Origin: Bacteroidota bacterium
Lineage (GTDB): Bacteria > Bacteroidota > Bacteroidia > CAILMK01 > JAAYUY01
NCBI GenBank assembly: GCA_016776505.1
Contig: JADHTG010000014.1
Location: 1 to 58,931, forward strand
Direction: 5' to 3'
DNA length: 58,931 nt
Shown here: positions 27,834-36,672 of the stretch, one piece after another
Position numbering within the stretch: the first letter of the stretch is position 1
How the letters are laid out: each line of letters starts with the position of its first letter
The notes under the pieces: model-generated
Told to the model about the DNA's origin: nothing
The model's database searches: none
What the model saw: the letters and a program-made list of their open reading frames with translations, nothing else
Translations under genes and position numbers: made by a program

Positions 27834-29441
27834 ATGGTAAAAAATAAAAATAAAAAAGCGATTAAGGATGTCTTTTTAGAAAGCGGCTTAAAAGTAAAAG
27901 CTGTTTATACCCATGAAGATTTAGAGAAATCAGGAATGGAAGAAGAACTTCCCGGGCAATATCCATTTACACGGGGGATCCATTCAGAAATGTACAGGAA
28001 AAGACCATTTACAATTCGTCAGTATGCAGGATTTGCATCACCAGAAGAAACCAATGAGCGTTTTCATTTCCTACTTAAAAATGGTCAAACGGGCTTGAAT
28101 GTGGCTTTCGATCTGCCCACTCAATGTGGTCTTGATTCAGATTCAGATGAAGCCTTTGGAGAAGTAGGCAGGGTAGGCATGACTGTAGACACGCTGAAGG
28201 ATTTTGAAATTGCATTTAAAAATATTGATCTTAACCAGATTACTGTTTCACTCACTATCAACGGATCAGCTATTGTTTTGATAGCTATGTATATTGCACT
28301 GGCTGAAAAATGGGGCTACGACATCAGCCAGTTGAGGGGTACAGCTCAAAACGACATTCTGAAGGAATTTATTGGCAGAGGAACCTGGATCTTTCCTGTT
28401 GATAAATCTGTTAAACTGGTCATAGATACGATTGAATATTGTGCCCAGCATGTGCCCAAATACAGTCCTGTAAGTGTTTGCGGCTACCATATTCGTGAAA
28501 GTGGAGCAAATCCTGTCCAGGAAATGGCTTATGCCTTTTGCATTGCCAAAGCCTATAGCGATGGAACCCTCAAACGAGGTCTTGGCATCGATGAATTTGC
28601 TTCCCGTTTGTCATTTAATTTTGATATTCACGGGAATTTCTTTGAACAGATTGCCAAATTCCGTGGAGGCCGGAGATTATGGGCCAAAATCATTCGGGAA
28701 GAATACCATGCTCAGAACGACAAGTCGTGTTGGATGCGAATGATAGCAGGTGGTGGTGGTGGTGGATTAACAAAAGAACAACCTGAGAATAACATCATCC
28801 GAAGTGCGTATTATGCTTTGGTAAGTGCTCTTTCCGGTACCCAGACTATGGCTCTTTGCAGTTATGATGAGGCCTATACCATACCCACCGAAAAAGCAGC
28901 GGAACTTTCTTTGCGCACCATGCAGATTCTCATCAACGAAATGGGAATTTGCGATACGGTCGATCCACTGGGTGGTTCGTATTATGTGGAAAGTCTGACT
29001 CAGCAATTTGAAAACTTAATCCAGGAGGAAATGAAAAAAGTGGATGCCTGGGGTGGCATTGAAAAAGCAATCGAAAGCGGTAAAATACAGGAGTCAGTGT
29101 CCCGGCAGGCTTACCTCAGGGAAAAAGGAATTCAAGAAGGTAAAATCCCTAAGGTGGGCCTTAATATGTTCAAACGGGAAGAAGAAGTCAAACCGGTGGA
29201 TTTTCATCCTTACAACCAGGAAGCAGCTCAGCAACAAGTGGATAAATTAAAATTAATCAAGCAAAATCGCAATAATGATGAGGTGATTAAACTTTTAAAC
29301 TCCATTCATACCCATGCCACTGCAGGTAAAAACCTGATGCCATCAGTCATCGAGGCCGTTAAAGGATATGCTACTGTCGGGGAAATAATTCAAACACTAA
29401 AGGATGTTTATGGGGAGTTTCAGGAGCCCATATTTTTATAG
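27834..29441 (+). CDS. B12-dependent acyl-CoA mutase catalytic subunit, likely (2-aminophenyl)succinyl-CoA mutase
   Basis: 535-residue TIM-barrel catalytic subunit of the methylmalonyl-CoA mutase family, without the B12 domain, which is encoded separately just upstream. Conserved: FTIRQYAGF (Tyr64, matching Tyr89 of methylmalonyl-CoA mutase), GLNVAFDLPTQ, GTAQNDILKEF, CGYHIRESGA (His219, matching His244). Altered: the carboxylate-binding Arg207 is Lys194 (FPVDKSVKLV), and the conserved QTSGWS loop is replaced by six glycines (306-311). Both lie in the acyl pocket, so an unusual, perhaps bulky aryl substrate is likely. In indoleacetate breakdown the equivalent enzyme converts (2-aminophenyl)succinyl-CoA to (2-aminobenzyl)malonyl-CoA. 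The longest frame begins at TTG 27828; the ATG at 27834 was chosen. No G-protein chaperone gene is nearby. Confidence 0.88.
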   Translation: MVKNKNKKAIKDVFLESGLKVKAVYTHEDLEKSGMEEELPGQYPFTRGIHSEMYRKRPFTIRQYAGFASPEETNERFHFLLKNGQTGLNVAFDLPTQCGLDSDSDEAFGEVGRVGMTVDTLKDFEIAFKNIDLNQITVSLTINGSAIVLIAMYIALAEKWGYDISQLRGTAQNDILKEFIGRGTWIFPVDKSVKLVIDTIEYCAQHVPKYSPVSVCGYHIRESGANPVQEMAYAFCIAKAYSDGTLKRGLGIDEFASRLSFNFDIHGNFFEQIAKFRGGRRLWAKIIREEYHAQNDKSCWMRMIAGGGGGGLTKEQPENNIIRSAYYALVSALSGTQTMALCSYDEAYTIPTEKAAELSLRTMQILINEMGICDTVDPLGGSYYVESLTQQFENLIQEEMKKVDAWGGIEKAIESGKIQESVSRQAYLREKGIQEGKIPKVGLNMFKREEEVKPVDFHPYNQEAAQQQVDKLKLIKQNRNNDEVIKLLNSIHTHATAGKNLMPSVIEAVKGYATVGEIIQTLKDVYGEFQEPIFL

Positions 29442-29539
29442 CCGTATTTTAAACCATACCCATTTAAACTAATAAAATGTGAAATTAATTTCCATAATTT
29501 TTATATAATTTTACTAATTCATTAAATAGGAGGAAAAAT

Positions 29540-31570
29540 ATGTTACCCGGAGAAAAGAAGTATCCAAACATTTTCAGCCCAATTCAAATCGGGAATCTGT
29601 GGGCCAAAAATCGAATTAAATATGCATCCACTGAAACGAATTATAATTATAGTGATGGTTTTGTTTCTGAAAAGGAGCTTGCTTACATCGAAGCGCATGC
29701 AAGAGGTGGCTCAGGTATTGTGACCACCCAGGGAGCTTACACTGATCCCAATGGTGAAGGCCAGGGCTATGTGGGCATGATGGGAATTTGGGATGATAAA
29801 TTTATTCCAGGACTCAAAAGAATGGCAGATATCATACATCAAAGTGATGCCCTTGCCTGCCTTCAGCTAATGCATTGTGGCCGTGTTGGAGGAATCAATC
29901 TTCCTTATACAGTAGGACCATCTGCTATCCCTCAGCGTTTACGCAGATTTCGGCCACAAAGAAAAATGAGTATACCGGAAGTGGAAACCTGTATTCAGGA
30001 ACATATTGATGGAGCAAGAAGAGCTGTTGAAGCAGGTTACGAAATCATCGAGATTTCAGGAATTGTCGGTTACCTGGTTTCAAACTTCGTTTCAAGCTAC
30101 ACCAACTGGAGAAGTGATGAATATGGAGGAGATATTGATGGCCGCTGTACATTTATGAGGAAAATAGTGGAAGGAATTCGCAAAGAAGTGGGAAATGATG
30201 TTGCCCTCGGGATACGCTTATGCGGTTGGGAAATGCTGGATGACAGGGGTGGAAATACGGAAGACGAAAGTTTAAGATCCCTGCTGATATCTGAAACCGC
30301 AGGCTGCGATTACCTGAGTGTAACCGTTGGTTGGCAGGAATCACTAGGTTCTGTCATTTCACGGGATATCCCAATGGGTAAGTGGCTTTACATTGCTGAA
30401 AGAGCTAAACAGGCTCTCACGATACCTGTTAGCATGGCATACCGGCTTTTTACACCTGAAATTCCGGAAGAAGCTATTTCAAATGGGAAATTGGATATAT
30501 GGGAAATGTGTCGGCCCCAGATTGCTGATCCCGCCCTGCCTAATAAAATTATGTGGGACAAACAGGAGGATATAATCCCTTGTATTGCTTGCCAGGTTTG
30601 CCTGGCCAGGTTGTTCCGCGATGCACCCGTTACCTGTACTGTTCGTCCCTCATGCAGTCATGAAGGAGAGCGTGAATGGGGTTATTATGGATTTCCAAAA
30701 ACAGAAATAAAGCGAAAAGTTATTGTTGCAGGAGCCGGCCTGGCAGGTCTGCAGGCAGCGAAAATTGCAGCCGAAAAAGGACATGATGTAACCGTCTATG
30801 AAAAAACTGCCCATGTGGGTGGACAATGGTATTATGCTTCAAGAAATCCATGGGGCGAGAAATCAGGAAAATACTGGGATGACGAGGAGTTCATGAGATG
30901 GATAGATCATATGAAAGCACAATGTGATAAACATGGAGCGAAATTTATCCTTAACACCCCTGTTACAAAAGAGCTTCTCGCAAAGGAAAAGCCTGATTCA
31001 TTGGTTATTGCAACCGGTGCAGTTCCTGAAGTTCCAGAAATTCCGGGAGCTGACAAACCACATGTGGTCAGTATTTTTGATGTATTCTCAGGAAAAGTAA
31101 AACTGGGTAAAAATGTGGTCATTATTGGGGGTTCAGGTGCAGCCATATCATTATCCTTGTTTATAATAGATCTGCAGGAAAAAAATGGCGTAAAAGACGC
31201 AAATCTTGCATTAATTGATTCTGCTCCCCGCTTTGGATGGGATGTAAATCCTTCTTATATCTGGAGGTACAGGTTGCGCCTTAAACAGGCAAAAGTCAAG
31301 GAATTAACCTACGGACAAATAAAAGAAATTAAGGACGACAGCATAGTTGCTGACTGGACAATTTTCAATAAGAAAACCAAAGAAAAAAGCAAATTCGAGA
31401 ACCAGACTGTTCCTGCTGACACCATTATTCTGGCTAAACTTATTCCTAATGCCGAACTTAAATATGGCGCATTAAAAAAAGATGATACGGCCATGATTGG
31501 TGATTGTGTGTGGGTAAGACGAGGAATTGACGCTATCCAGGATGGATATCGTGTGGGAATGAGATATTAA
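29540..31570 (+). CDS. Old-yellow-enzyme family 2-enoate/dienoyl-CoA reductase-like flavoprotein
   Basis: 676 residues: an FMN TIM barrel (~1-345) like 2,4-dienoyl-CoA reductase, 2-enoate reductase and 2-naphthoyl-CoA reductase, an iron-sulfur motif, and an FAD/NAD(P) domain (~390-676). Seen: NRIKYASTETNY, QLMHCGRVG in place of the usual HxGR, TNWRSDEYGG, cysteines CIACQVCLARLFRDAPVTC (C-x2-C-x2-C-x11-C, one residue shorter than the usual C-x2-C-x3-C), and dinucleotide motifs VAGAGLAGLQAA and IIGGSGAAISL. Strong ribosome site AGGAGGA. A ferredoxin gene follows. It may reduce a double bond of the ring-reduction product or of an aryl-CoA directly; substrate unknown. Confidence 0.82.
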   Translation: MLPGEKKYPNIFSPIQIGNLWAKNRIKYASTETNYNYSDGFVSEKELAYIEAHARGGSGIVTTQGAYTDPNGEGQGYVGMMGIWDDKFIPGLKRMADIIHQSDALACLQLMHCGRVGGINLPYTVGPSAIPQRLRRFRPQRKMSIPEVETCIQEHIDGARRAVEAGYEIIEISGIVGYLVSNFVSSYTNWRSDEYGGDIDGRCTFMRKIVEGIRKEVGNDVALGIRLCGWEMLDDRGGNTEDESLRSLLISETAGCDYLSVTVGWQESLGSVISRDIPMGKWLYIAERAKQALTIPVSMAYRLFTPEIPEEAISNGKLDIWEMCRPQIADPALPNKIMWDKQEDIIPCIACQVCLARLFRDAPVTCTVRPSCSHEGEREWGYYGFPKTEIKRKVIVAGAGLAGLQAAKIAAEKGHDVTVYEKTAHVGGQWYYASRNPWGEKSGKYWDDEEFMRWIDHMKAQCDKHGAKFILNTPVTKELLAKEKPDSLVIATGAVPEVPEIPGADKPHVVSIFDVFSGKVKLGKNVVIIGGSGAAISLSLFIIDLQEKNGVKDANLALIDSAPRFGWDVNPSYIWRYRLRLKQAKVKELTYGQIKEIKDDSIVADWTIFNKKTKEKSKFENQTVPADTIILAKLIPNAELKYGALKKDDTAMIGDCVWVRRGIDAIQDGYRVGMRY

Positions 31571-31600
31571 TTCTATTAAATTTAAAAAAAAGAAAAAGTT

Positions 31601-31918
31601 ATGATATTATCTGAAATTTCAAGTGCCCGACCAAATATTCCAGGTACCAAAATGAGTGTGTATCCCCATTCCGCTTCAAGCGGCAAAGGATTGTACCCAT
31701 GGGTTGACGCATTTAGATGCAATGGATGCAAAGCTTGTGCAAGGGCATGTCCGCCCGACATCATTGGCTTCCATAAAGGAAAAGCAGCTATCGTTCTGGA
31801 CCTTTGCCAACAATGTGGTGAATGCTTTGAAGCCTGTCCCGTGGAAGGAGCTATTTTATTCAAGCTGCCTCCGGGCGCACATGAAGGGGACAATATTCCT
31901 TTTATTTCAAAATATTAA
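31601..31918 (+). CDS. 2[4Fe-4S] ferredoxin-like protein
   Basis: 105 residues with two classical motifs, CNGCKACARACPPD (~41-54) and CQQCGECFEACPVEG (~71-85). The 40-residue N-terminal extension (SSARPNIPGTKMSVYPHS) is not typical of a free ferredoxin and resembles small electron-transfer subunits. It sits 30 bases after the old-yellow-enzyme-like gene and is probably its partner, or a carrier between the ferredoxin-linked indolepyruvate oxidoreductase and the reductases. Confidence 0.85.
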   Translation: MILSEISSARPNIPGTKMSVYPHSASSGKGLYPWVDAFRCNGCKACARACPPDIIGFHKGKAAIVLDLCQQCGECFEACPVEGAILFKLPPGAHEGDNIPFISKY

Positions 31919-31965
31919 ATTTTTATCGTTTTTACTGATTTATAAAATTATAGGAGAAATCAAAC

Positions 31966-32391
31966 ATGAGTGAAAAATTAAATACAAATTACGTGGACCA
32001 CATTTGCATTGCTGTGAATGATGTGAAGAAAGCAGAAAAGGATTATGTAGATGCATTTGGATGGGATGTAGCCTATCGTTATGTGGATGAACCTGAAAAG
32101 ATCCGGGTTACTGGCTTCATGGTGGGCCAAACTGCCATTGAGATCATGGAAGATACAGATGGAACAGGCGAAGTGGCAAAATTCATTAAACGGTCAGGAG
32201 AAGGAGTCATGCTGATCAGTTATAATGTAGACAATTGTGAAAAATCACTGGATATTTTAAAGAAAAACAAGGTCAGGTTAATTGATCAAAAACCAAGGTA
32301 TTTTGCCGAATATAAGCGAAATTTTGCATTTATTCATCCAGCTGCGACCCATGGCATATTGACGGAAATAATTGATGGGAAATATGAATGA
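31966..32391 (+). CDS. VOC-fold protein, methylmalonyl-CoA epimerase-like
   Basis: 141 residues, close in length and pattern to methylmalonyl-CoA epimerase. Three of its four metal ligands appear: His12 (VDHICIAV), Gln55 (GQTAIEI), Glu134 (HGILTEIID). The third ligand, a His in a G-x-HHI segment, is missing: the sequence is GEGVMLISYNV with Met82-Leu83. A good ribosome site (AGGAG) precedes the ATG. In a pathway with a B12 mutase an epimerase would invert the malonyl-CoA stereocentre; with a ligand lost, it may bind metal differently or do another reaction. Overlaps the CoA-transferase by 4 bases. Confidence 0.75.
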   Translation: MSEKLNTNYVDHICIAVNDVKKAEKDYVDAFGWDVAYRYVDEPEKIRVTGFMVGQTAIEIMEDTDGTGEVAKFIKRSGEGVMLISYNVDNCEKSLDILKKNKVRLIDQKPRYFAEYKRNFAFIHPAATHGILTEIIDGKYE

Positions 32392-33608
32392 AAAAAACAA
32401 TATTATCTCTTGAACAGGCCCTGGCACTCCCTTACACCACTCAACGCTTCGTGCAGTTGGGATGGAGGGTAGTGCGCATCGAATCGCCACCAGCTCGCGC
32501 AAATCACAGGAGCGGTGATCCTAACCGATATATTGGAGAAGACACCGGAGTGGATGACCTGCATGCTTATTATATTGCTCCTAATATGGGAAAAGAAGCA
32601 ATAAGCCTGAATCTCAAAACCAGGGAAGGACAGGAATTATTAAAAACCCTCATCAAGAAATTAGAAGTTGATATATTCCTCTGCAATACTTTACCCAAGA
32701 GATACAAGGAGCTTGGAATTGACTTCGATACATTAAAGGAAGCCAATCCCAATCTGATCTGGTGCGGGATTTCTGCATTTGGTCCGGATTATCCTAATAG
32801 TGCCGGATACGATCCTGCCATGCAGGCCTATATGGGATTTATGCATTTGACAGGTGAAGCAGATGGAGATCCAATGCTTTGTGGCCTGCCAATAATCGAC
32901 CTGAAGGCAGGTGATGAAGCATTTTCCCAGGTCATACTGGCCATAGCCGAACAATTAAGTCCTGATAAAAGCGATAGCAAAAAGAAAAGGGGTAAGGAAA
33001 TTTTTATTTCGATGGCCCATTGTGCCGCCTCCTGGCTGATCACAGCGCTGCCCCAAATCCAGTTTGTTCAGGATGAAGCAGATTTATTTACCCGCAGTGG
33101 CAATGAGCACAGAAGCTTTATTCCCTGCAACTGCTATCCCACCAAAGACGGTCATGTTTATCTTGCCATAGGCAACGATTTGCAATGGGAAAAGCTGACA
33201 AAAATCAAAGGATTTGAACATTTGCATAAAGACGAAAGAATGAGTAACCAGGGACGGGACCAGGATAAGGGAAATATTTATTCAGACATCCGGGCAGGTT
33301 TGCAAAACTACACGACCTCTGAATTTGTCACTATTTGTACAAATCTTAATTTAGCAGCCGCCCCTGTAAATTCAACAGTGGATATTGCTCAACTTGATTT
33401 TGTCAGTAAGAATATGATGAAAACCACTTTGCCTTCTGGTAAAACAGCTCCCCTTTTTCCCGCTCCGATAATAACTGATTATCTTACTGATGTCGATTTT
33501 ACACTCAACTGCCCTCCCCGTCTTGGAGAACATAATAACCTCATTTACAAGGAAATTGGTTATTCTGATCTTCAAATCAGTGAATTAAAAATGAATAAAA
33601 TAATTTAA
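32388..33608 (+). CDS. Class III (CaiB/BaiF) CoA-transferase, IaaL-like
   Basis: 406-residue family III CoA-transferase. Family segments: GWRVVRIESPP (N-terminal), YYIAPNMGKEAISLNLKTREG (~61-81), GISAFGPDYPNSAGYDPAMQA and the catalytic aspartate Asp171 in LCGLPIIDLKAGDEAF, the residue that forms the anhydride and acyl-aspartate intermediates. In the Aromatoleum indoleacetate pathway a phenylsuccinyl-CoA transferase (IaaL) of this family activates 2-aminophenylsuccinate. Here the donor could be indoleacetyl-CoA from the neighbouring oxidoreductase (inference). Interlocked with the VOC gene (ATGA). Confidence 0.85.
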   Translation: MKKTILSLEQALALPYTTQRFVQLGWRVVRIESPPARANHRSGDPNRYIGEDTGVDDLHAYYIAPNMGKEAISLNLKTREGQELLKTLIKKLEVDIFLCNTLPKRYKELGIDFDTLKEANPNLIWCGISAFGPDYPNSAGYDPAMQAYMGFMHLTGEADGDPMLCGLPIIDLKAGDEAFSQVILAIAEQLSPDKSDSKKKRGKEIFISMAHCAASWLITALPQIQFVQDEADLFTRSGNEHRSFIPCNCYPTKDGHVYLAIGNDLQWEKLTKIKGFEHLHKDERMSNQGRDQDKGNIYSDIRAGLQNYTTSEFVTICTNLNLAAAPVNSTVDIAQLDFVSKNMMKTTLPSGKTAPLFPAPIITDYLTDVDFTLNCPPRLGEHNNLIYKEIGYSDLQISELKMNKII

Positions 33609-33617
33609 GCCTTTTAG

Positions 33618-36158
33618 ATGGTCAAATTCAAAGACATTGTAGATACTCCAACAAACAGTAAATTAATATTGCAGGGGAATACTGCTTTTGCCCTCGGGGT
33701 GATACATGCCGGTTTTCATGCTGCCACAGGTTATCCGGGCACTCCAAGTACAGAAGTGATTGATAAATCACTTGCAGCAGTTCAGGATAAAATATTAGTC
33801 GGGTGGTCGGTAAATGAAGCAGTTGCTGTTTCTGTCGGATTGGGTCATGCTATGGCCGGTATGGACACTTTGGTCACCATGAAAATTCCAGGAGTATTTC
33901 AAGCCGGCGATGCGCTTACAACTACGGCATTCTTTTCCGGTGAAGCTGGTGCGCTCGTTATTTTGGCAGTAACCGATTATGTTCCCTCCAGCACCCAGCA
34001 TGTAATTGACGCAAGATATTTCTTTGCATCAAGCCGTCTGCCTGTGCTTGAGCCCAGGGATCACCAGGAAATGTATGAAATTTCCCGCTATGCTGCTGAT
34101 ATGAGCAGACAGTTCAATACTCCCGTTATTGTTCTTGCTTCTGGTATGTTAGCCCATTCAGAAGCCCTGATTACAACAAGGGAAAAAAGGACCATCGAAA
34201 AAAGAGAACTTCCTGAAAACCTGAATAAATGGATGAATTTACCTGTTATTGCCAGGGCAAATTATAACAGTGCTACAACCGAACGCATTCCAATGATCAG
34301 AAATTGGGCCGAAACTTCCGAGCTTGTAAACGTTACTTATGGTGAAGAAGACTGGGGTGTTATCGTTTCCGGTGACAGTAAAATTATCAGTGAGGAAGCC
34401 TTTCATATCGCTCATGTAAAGCCTTCAGTTCTTTCACTTGCGATCAGCTATCCAATCCCTGAAAAGCTGATCAGGGAATTCGCCTCTAAAATCAAAGGGA
34501 AAATATTTGTGATCGAAGATGGAGACCGCTTTCTGGAGGAAAAAATCCGCTTGCTGGGAATTGATGCAATAGGTAAGGGAGAAATGAGTACCATCACCAG
34601 CTGGGTACCTGAGGATGTTTTATTGTTTCTGAGATCTCATTCCGTTTTGGATTATCATCCTGAAAAAAAAGAAATTGACATCAAAGCCATTGCAAGGCCT
34701 CCATCCATATGTCCAGGTTGTCAATACAGGGGGTTTTCACTTGCTGTAGCCAAATTGAAAAAGCGTAAGAAACTATATGCTTCTTTCGGAGATATTGGTT
34801 GTTCTACCTTGCTGTTTTTCAATAATGCGATTGATACCGTATCCTGCATGGGTGCTTCAGATTCTATGCGGCAGGGTTTTGTTTTATCCCGTCCTGAAAT
34901 GGCCTCTCAAGTCATTAGTGTGATCGGAGATTCCACAGAATGTCATTCCGGGCTCGACTCAACCAGGAATGGAGTCTTTAGAAATATCCCCGGAGTGAAG
35001 ATCATTCTTGACAATTATATCACAGCTATGACAGGGGGGCAGGTTGCACCCAGTTCCTCGCTGAACCTCGAAGGAAGGCCACACCGTTTCAGCCTGAAAA
35101 CTGCCATTGAAGCAGAAGGAGGAAGAACCATAGTCGTGGACTCTTACAACCTGAAAGAAGTGGAGAATGAGTTGAAACATGCATTGGAACTGGCTGAAAA
35201 AGGAACCTACTCCACTTTAATTCTGGAGGGCTCCTGTGTAAGAGATTTGGAAAGTAAAAAGTTGGTCAGAACCATCGAGATCGATTACGATGCCTGTAAA
35301 AACTGCGCATTATGCGATATGTGCCCGGGTATTGAACTGGATGAGAACAAAAGTCCGCATTTCACGATGTTGTGTTCCAATTGCGGGGGTAATAAACCTG
35401 TTTGTATGCAAGTCTGTCCTTTTGATGCCATAAAATATATAGATAATGGAGATAAGAAGAAAAGTGAATTCAGACTTCCTCCTGCGGCTGAAAAGAAACT
35501 CAATCCTACTTATAGCATGAAACAAATCCCTGATTCTCTGAGGGTGGCAATCAGGGGAATAGGTGGCCAGGGTAATTTATTTTTTGGTAAAGTTCTGTCG
35601 GAAGTGGCATTACGCACGCCATTTATCGAAACCAATATTGTGAAGGGCGATACGCATGGAATGGCACAGCTTGGAGGTGCAGTGATTTCTACATTCAGCT
35701 GTGGAGAAGTTTTTTCTCCTGTGCTGGCTGGTGGATCTGCTGATGTTCTGGTTGTGATGGAAATAAGTGAAATTCTAAGACCGGGCTTTTTAACGCTTCT
35801 TAAAAAAGATGGAATAATTATCATTAATACATTTTCAGCTCTTCCAGTAAATACTAAAAAAGAAGATTATCCGAAATTAGAGGAAATAGAAAAAGCATTG
35901 AAAGATTATACAGTCATTAAAGCAGATGCAAACCAATTGGTTTCTGAGCAGGGTGATAAATTCGGGAAAAGTGCTAATGTTCTGATCCTGGGCATATTAT
36001 CTTCAGTAAAACCATTTAATTCAATTCCTGAACAGGCCTGGATAGATGCATTGACTTCTATTTCAAAGACTGATATAAGCAAATCCCAGAATATGTTAGC
36101 CTTTGATTTAGGCAGAAAATATTTAGGAAATAATAGCAATGAAGCGGAAATAATTTAG
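33618..36158 (+). CDS. Indolepyruvate:ferredoxin oxidoreductase, alpha-beta fusion
   Basis: 846 residues combining both IOR subunits. Alpha part (~1-625): pyruvate-ferredoxin-type domain starting LQGNTAFALGVIHAGFHAATGYPGTP, thiamine-diphosphate domain with FGDIGCSTLLFF and GDSTECHSG...LDNYITAMTGGQ, then ferredoxin motifs CKNCALCDMCPG and CSNCGGNKPVCMQVCPFD. Beta part (~640-846): IRGIGGQGNLFFGKVLSEVA. IORs oxidise aryl pyruvates from aromatic amino acids with CoA and ferredoxin to aryl-acetyl-CoA and CO2; indolepyruvate gives indoleacetyl-CoA. This explains why no indoleacetate-CoA ligase is present. Substrate range (Trp versus Phe/Tyr products) cannot be read from the sequence. Reduced ferredoxin could feed the low-potential reductases. 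Confidence 0.9.
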   Translation: MVKFKDIVDTPTNSKLILQGNTAFALGVIHAGFHAATGYPGTPSTEVIDKSLAAVQDKILVGWSVNEAVAVSVGLGHAMAGMDTLVTMKIPGVFQAGDALTTTAFFSGEAGALVILAVTDYVPSSTQHVIDARYFFASSRLPVLEPRDHQEMYEISRYAADMSRQFNTPVIVLASGMLAHSEALITTREKRTIEKRELPENLNKWMNLPVIARANYNSATTERIPMIRNWAETSELVNVTYGEEDWGVIVSGDSKIISEEAFHIAHVKPSVLSLAISYPIPEKLIREFASKIKGKIFVIEDGDRFLEEKIRLLGIDAIGKGEMSTITSWVPEDVLLFLRSHSVLDYHPEKKEIDIKAIARPPSICPGCQYRGFSLAVAKLKKRKKLYASFGDIGCSTLLFFNNAIDTVSCMGASDSMRQGFVLSRPEMASQVISVIGDSTECHSGLDSTRNGVFRNIPGVKIILDNYITAMTGGQVAPSSSLNLEGRPHRFSLKTAIEAEGGRTIVVDSYNLKEVENELKHALELAEKGTYSTLILEGSCVRDLESKKLVRTIEIDYDACKNCALCDMCPGIELDENKSPHFTMLCSNCGGNKPVCMQVCPFDAIKYIDNGDKKKSEFRLPPAAEKKLNPTYSMKQIPDSLRVAIRGIGGQGNLFFGKVLSEVALRTPFIETNIVKGDTHGMAQLGGAVISTFSCGEVFSPVLAGGSADVLVVMEISEILRPGFLTLLKKDGIIIINTFSALPVNTKKEDYPKLEEIEKALKDYTVIKADANQLVSEQGDKFGKSANVLILGILSSVKPFNSIPEQAWIDALTSISKTDISKSQNMLAFDLGRKYLGNNSNEAEII

Positions 36159-36164
36159 ATTACC

Positions 36165-36659
36165 ATGGATGAAAATCTTATACCCATTTCTTTTACTATC
36201 AACGGAGAGAAAGTGAGTAAACGGATCTTACCTTCTCTTATCCTGATAGACCTGATACGGGATCAGCTTCAATTAAAGGGAACCAAGCCAGGCTGCCTGG
36301 AAGGTGAATGCGGAGCCTGTACAGTATTGGTAAATGGATCAGCCGTCAACTCATGTCTTTACATGGCCGTGAATATCGATGGGAAAGAGATTCTAACCAT
36401 TGAAGGACTCAGTAGCATTGAGCAACCTTTGCATCCAATCCAGGAAAAAATGCTGGAACATGGTGCAGTACAGTGTGGTTTCTGCACTTGTGGAATTGTC
36501 CTGACTACAAAAGCATTTGGGGAAGAATGTAAAAAAGAAGGAAAAATTCCCACACGAAAGGAAGTGAAGAAAAGCCTGGAAGGACATTTGTGCAGATGCA
36601 CAGGCTATGTTAAGATCATCGATGCAGCTGAAGATTATTTAACTCATCCATCTGTTTAA
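36165..36659 (+). CDS. Molybdenum hydroxylase [2Fe-2S] subunit (xanthine dehydrogenase family)
   Basis: 164-residue subunit with two [2Fe-2S] clusters: plant-type CLEGECGACTVLVNGSAVNSC (shown in parts: CLEGECGAC at ~43-51, C at ~63) and the helical domain CGFC...CRCTGY (~106-109, ~146-150). Standard size. First of three subunits of a molybdenum hydroxylase. In anaerobic indoleacetate degradation an enzyme of this family inserts water-derived oxygen at C2 of the indole ring. Six bases after the IOR gene. Confidence 0.92.
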   Translation: MDENLIPISFTINGEKVSKRILPSLILIDLIRDQLQLKGTKPGCLEGECGACTVLVNGSAVNSCLYMAVNIDGKEILTIEGLSSIEQPLHPIQEKMLEHGAVQCGFCTCGIVLTTKAFGEECKKEGKIPTRKEVKKSLEGHLCRCTGYVKIIDAAEDYLTHPSV

Positions 36660-36672
36660 TAGTGCCAGGATC

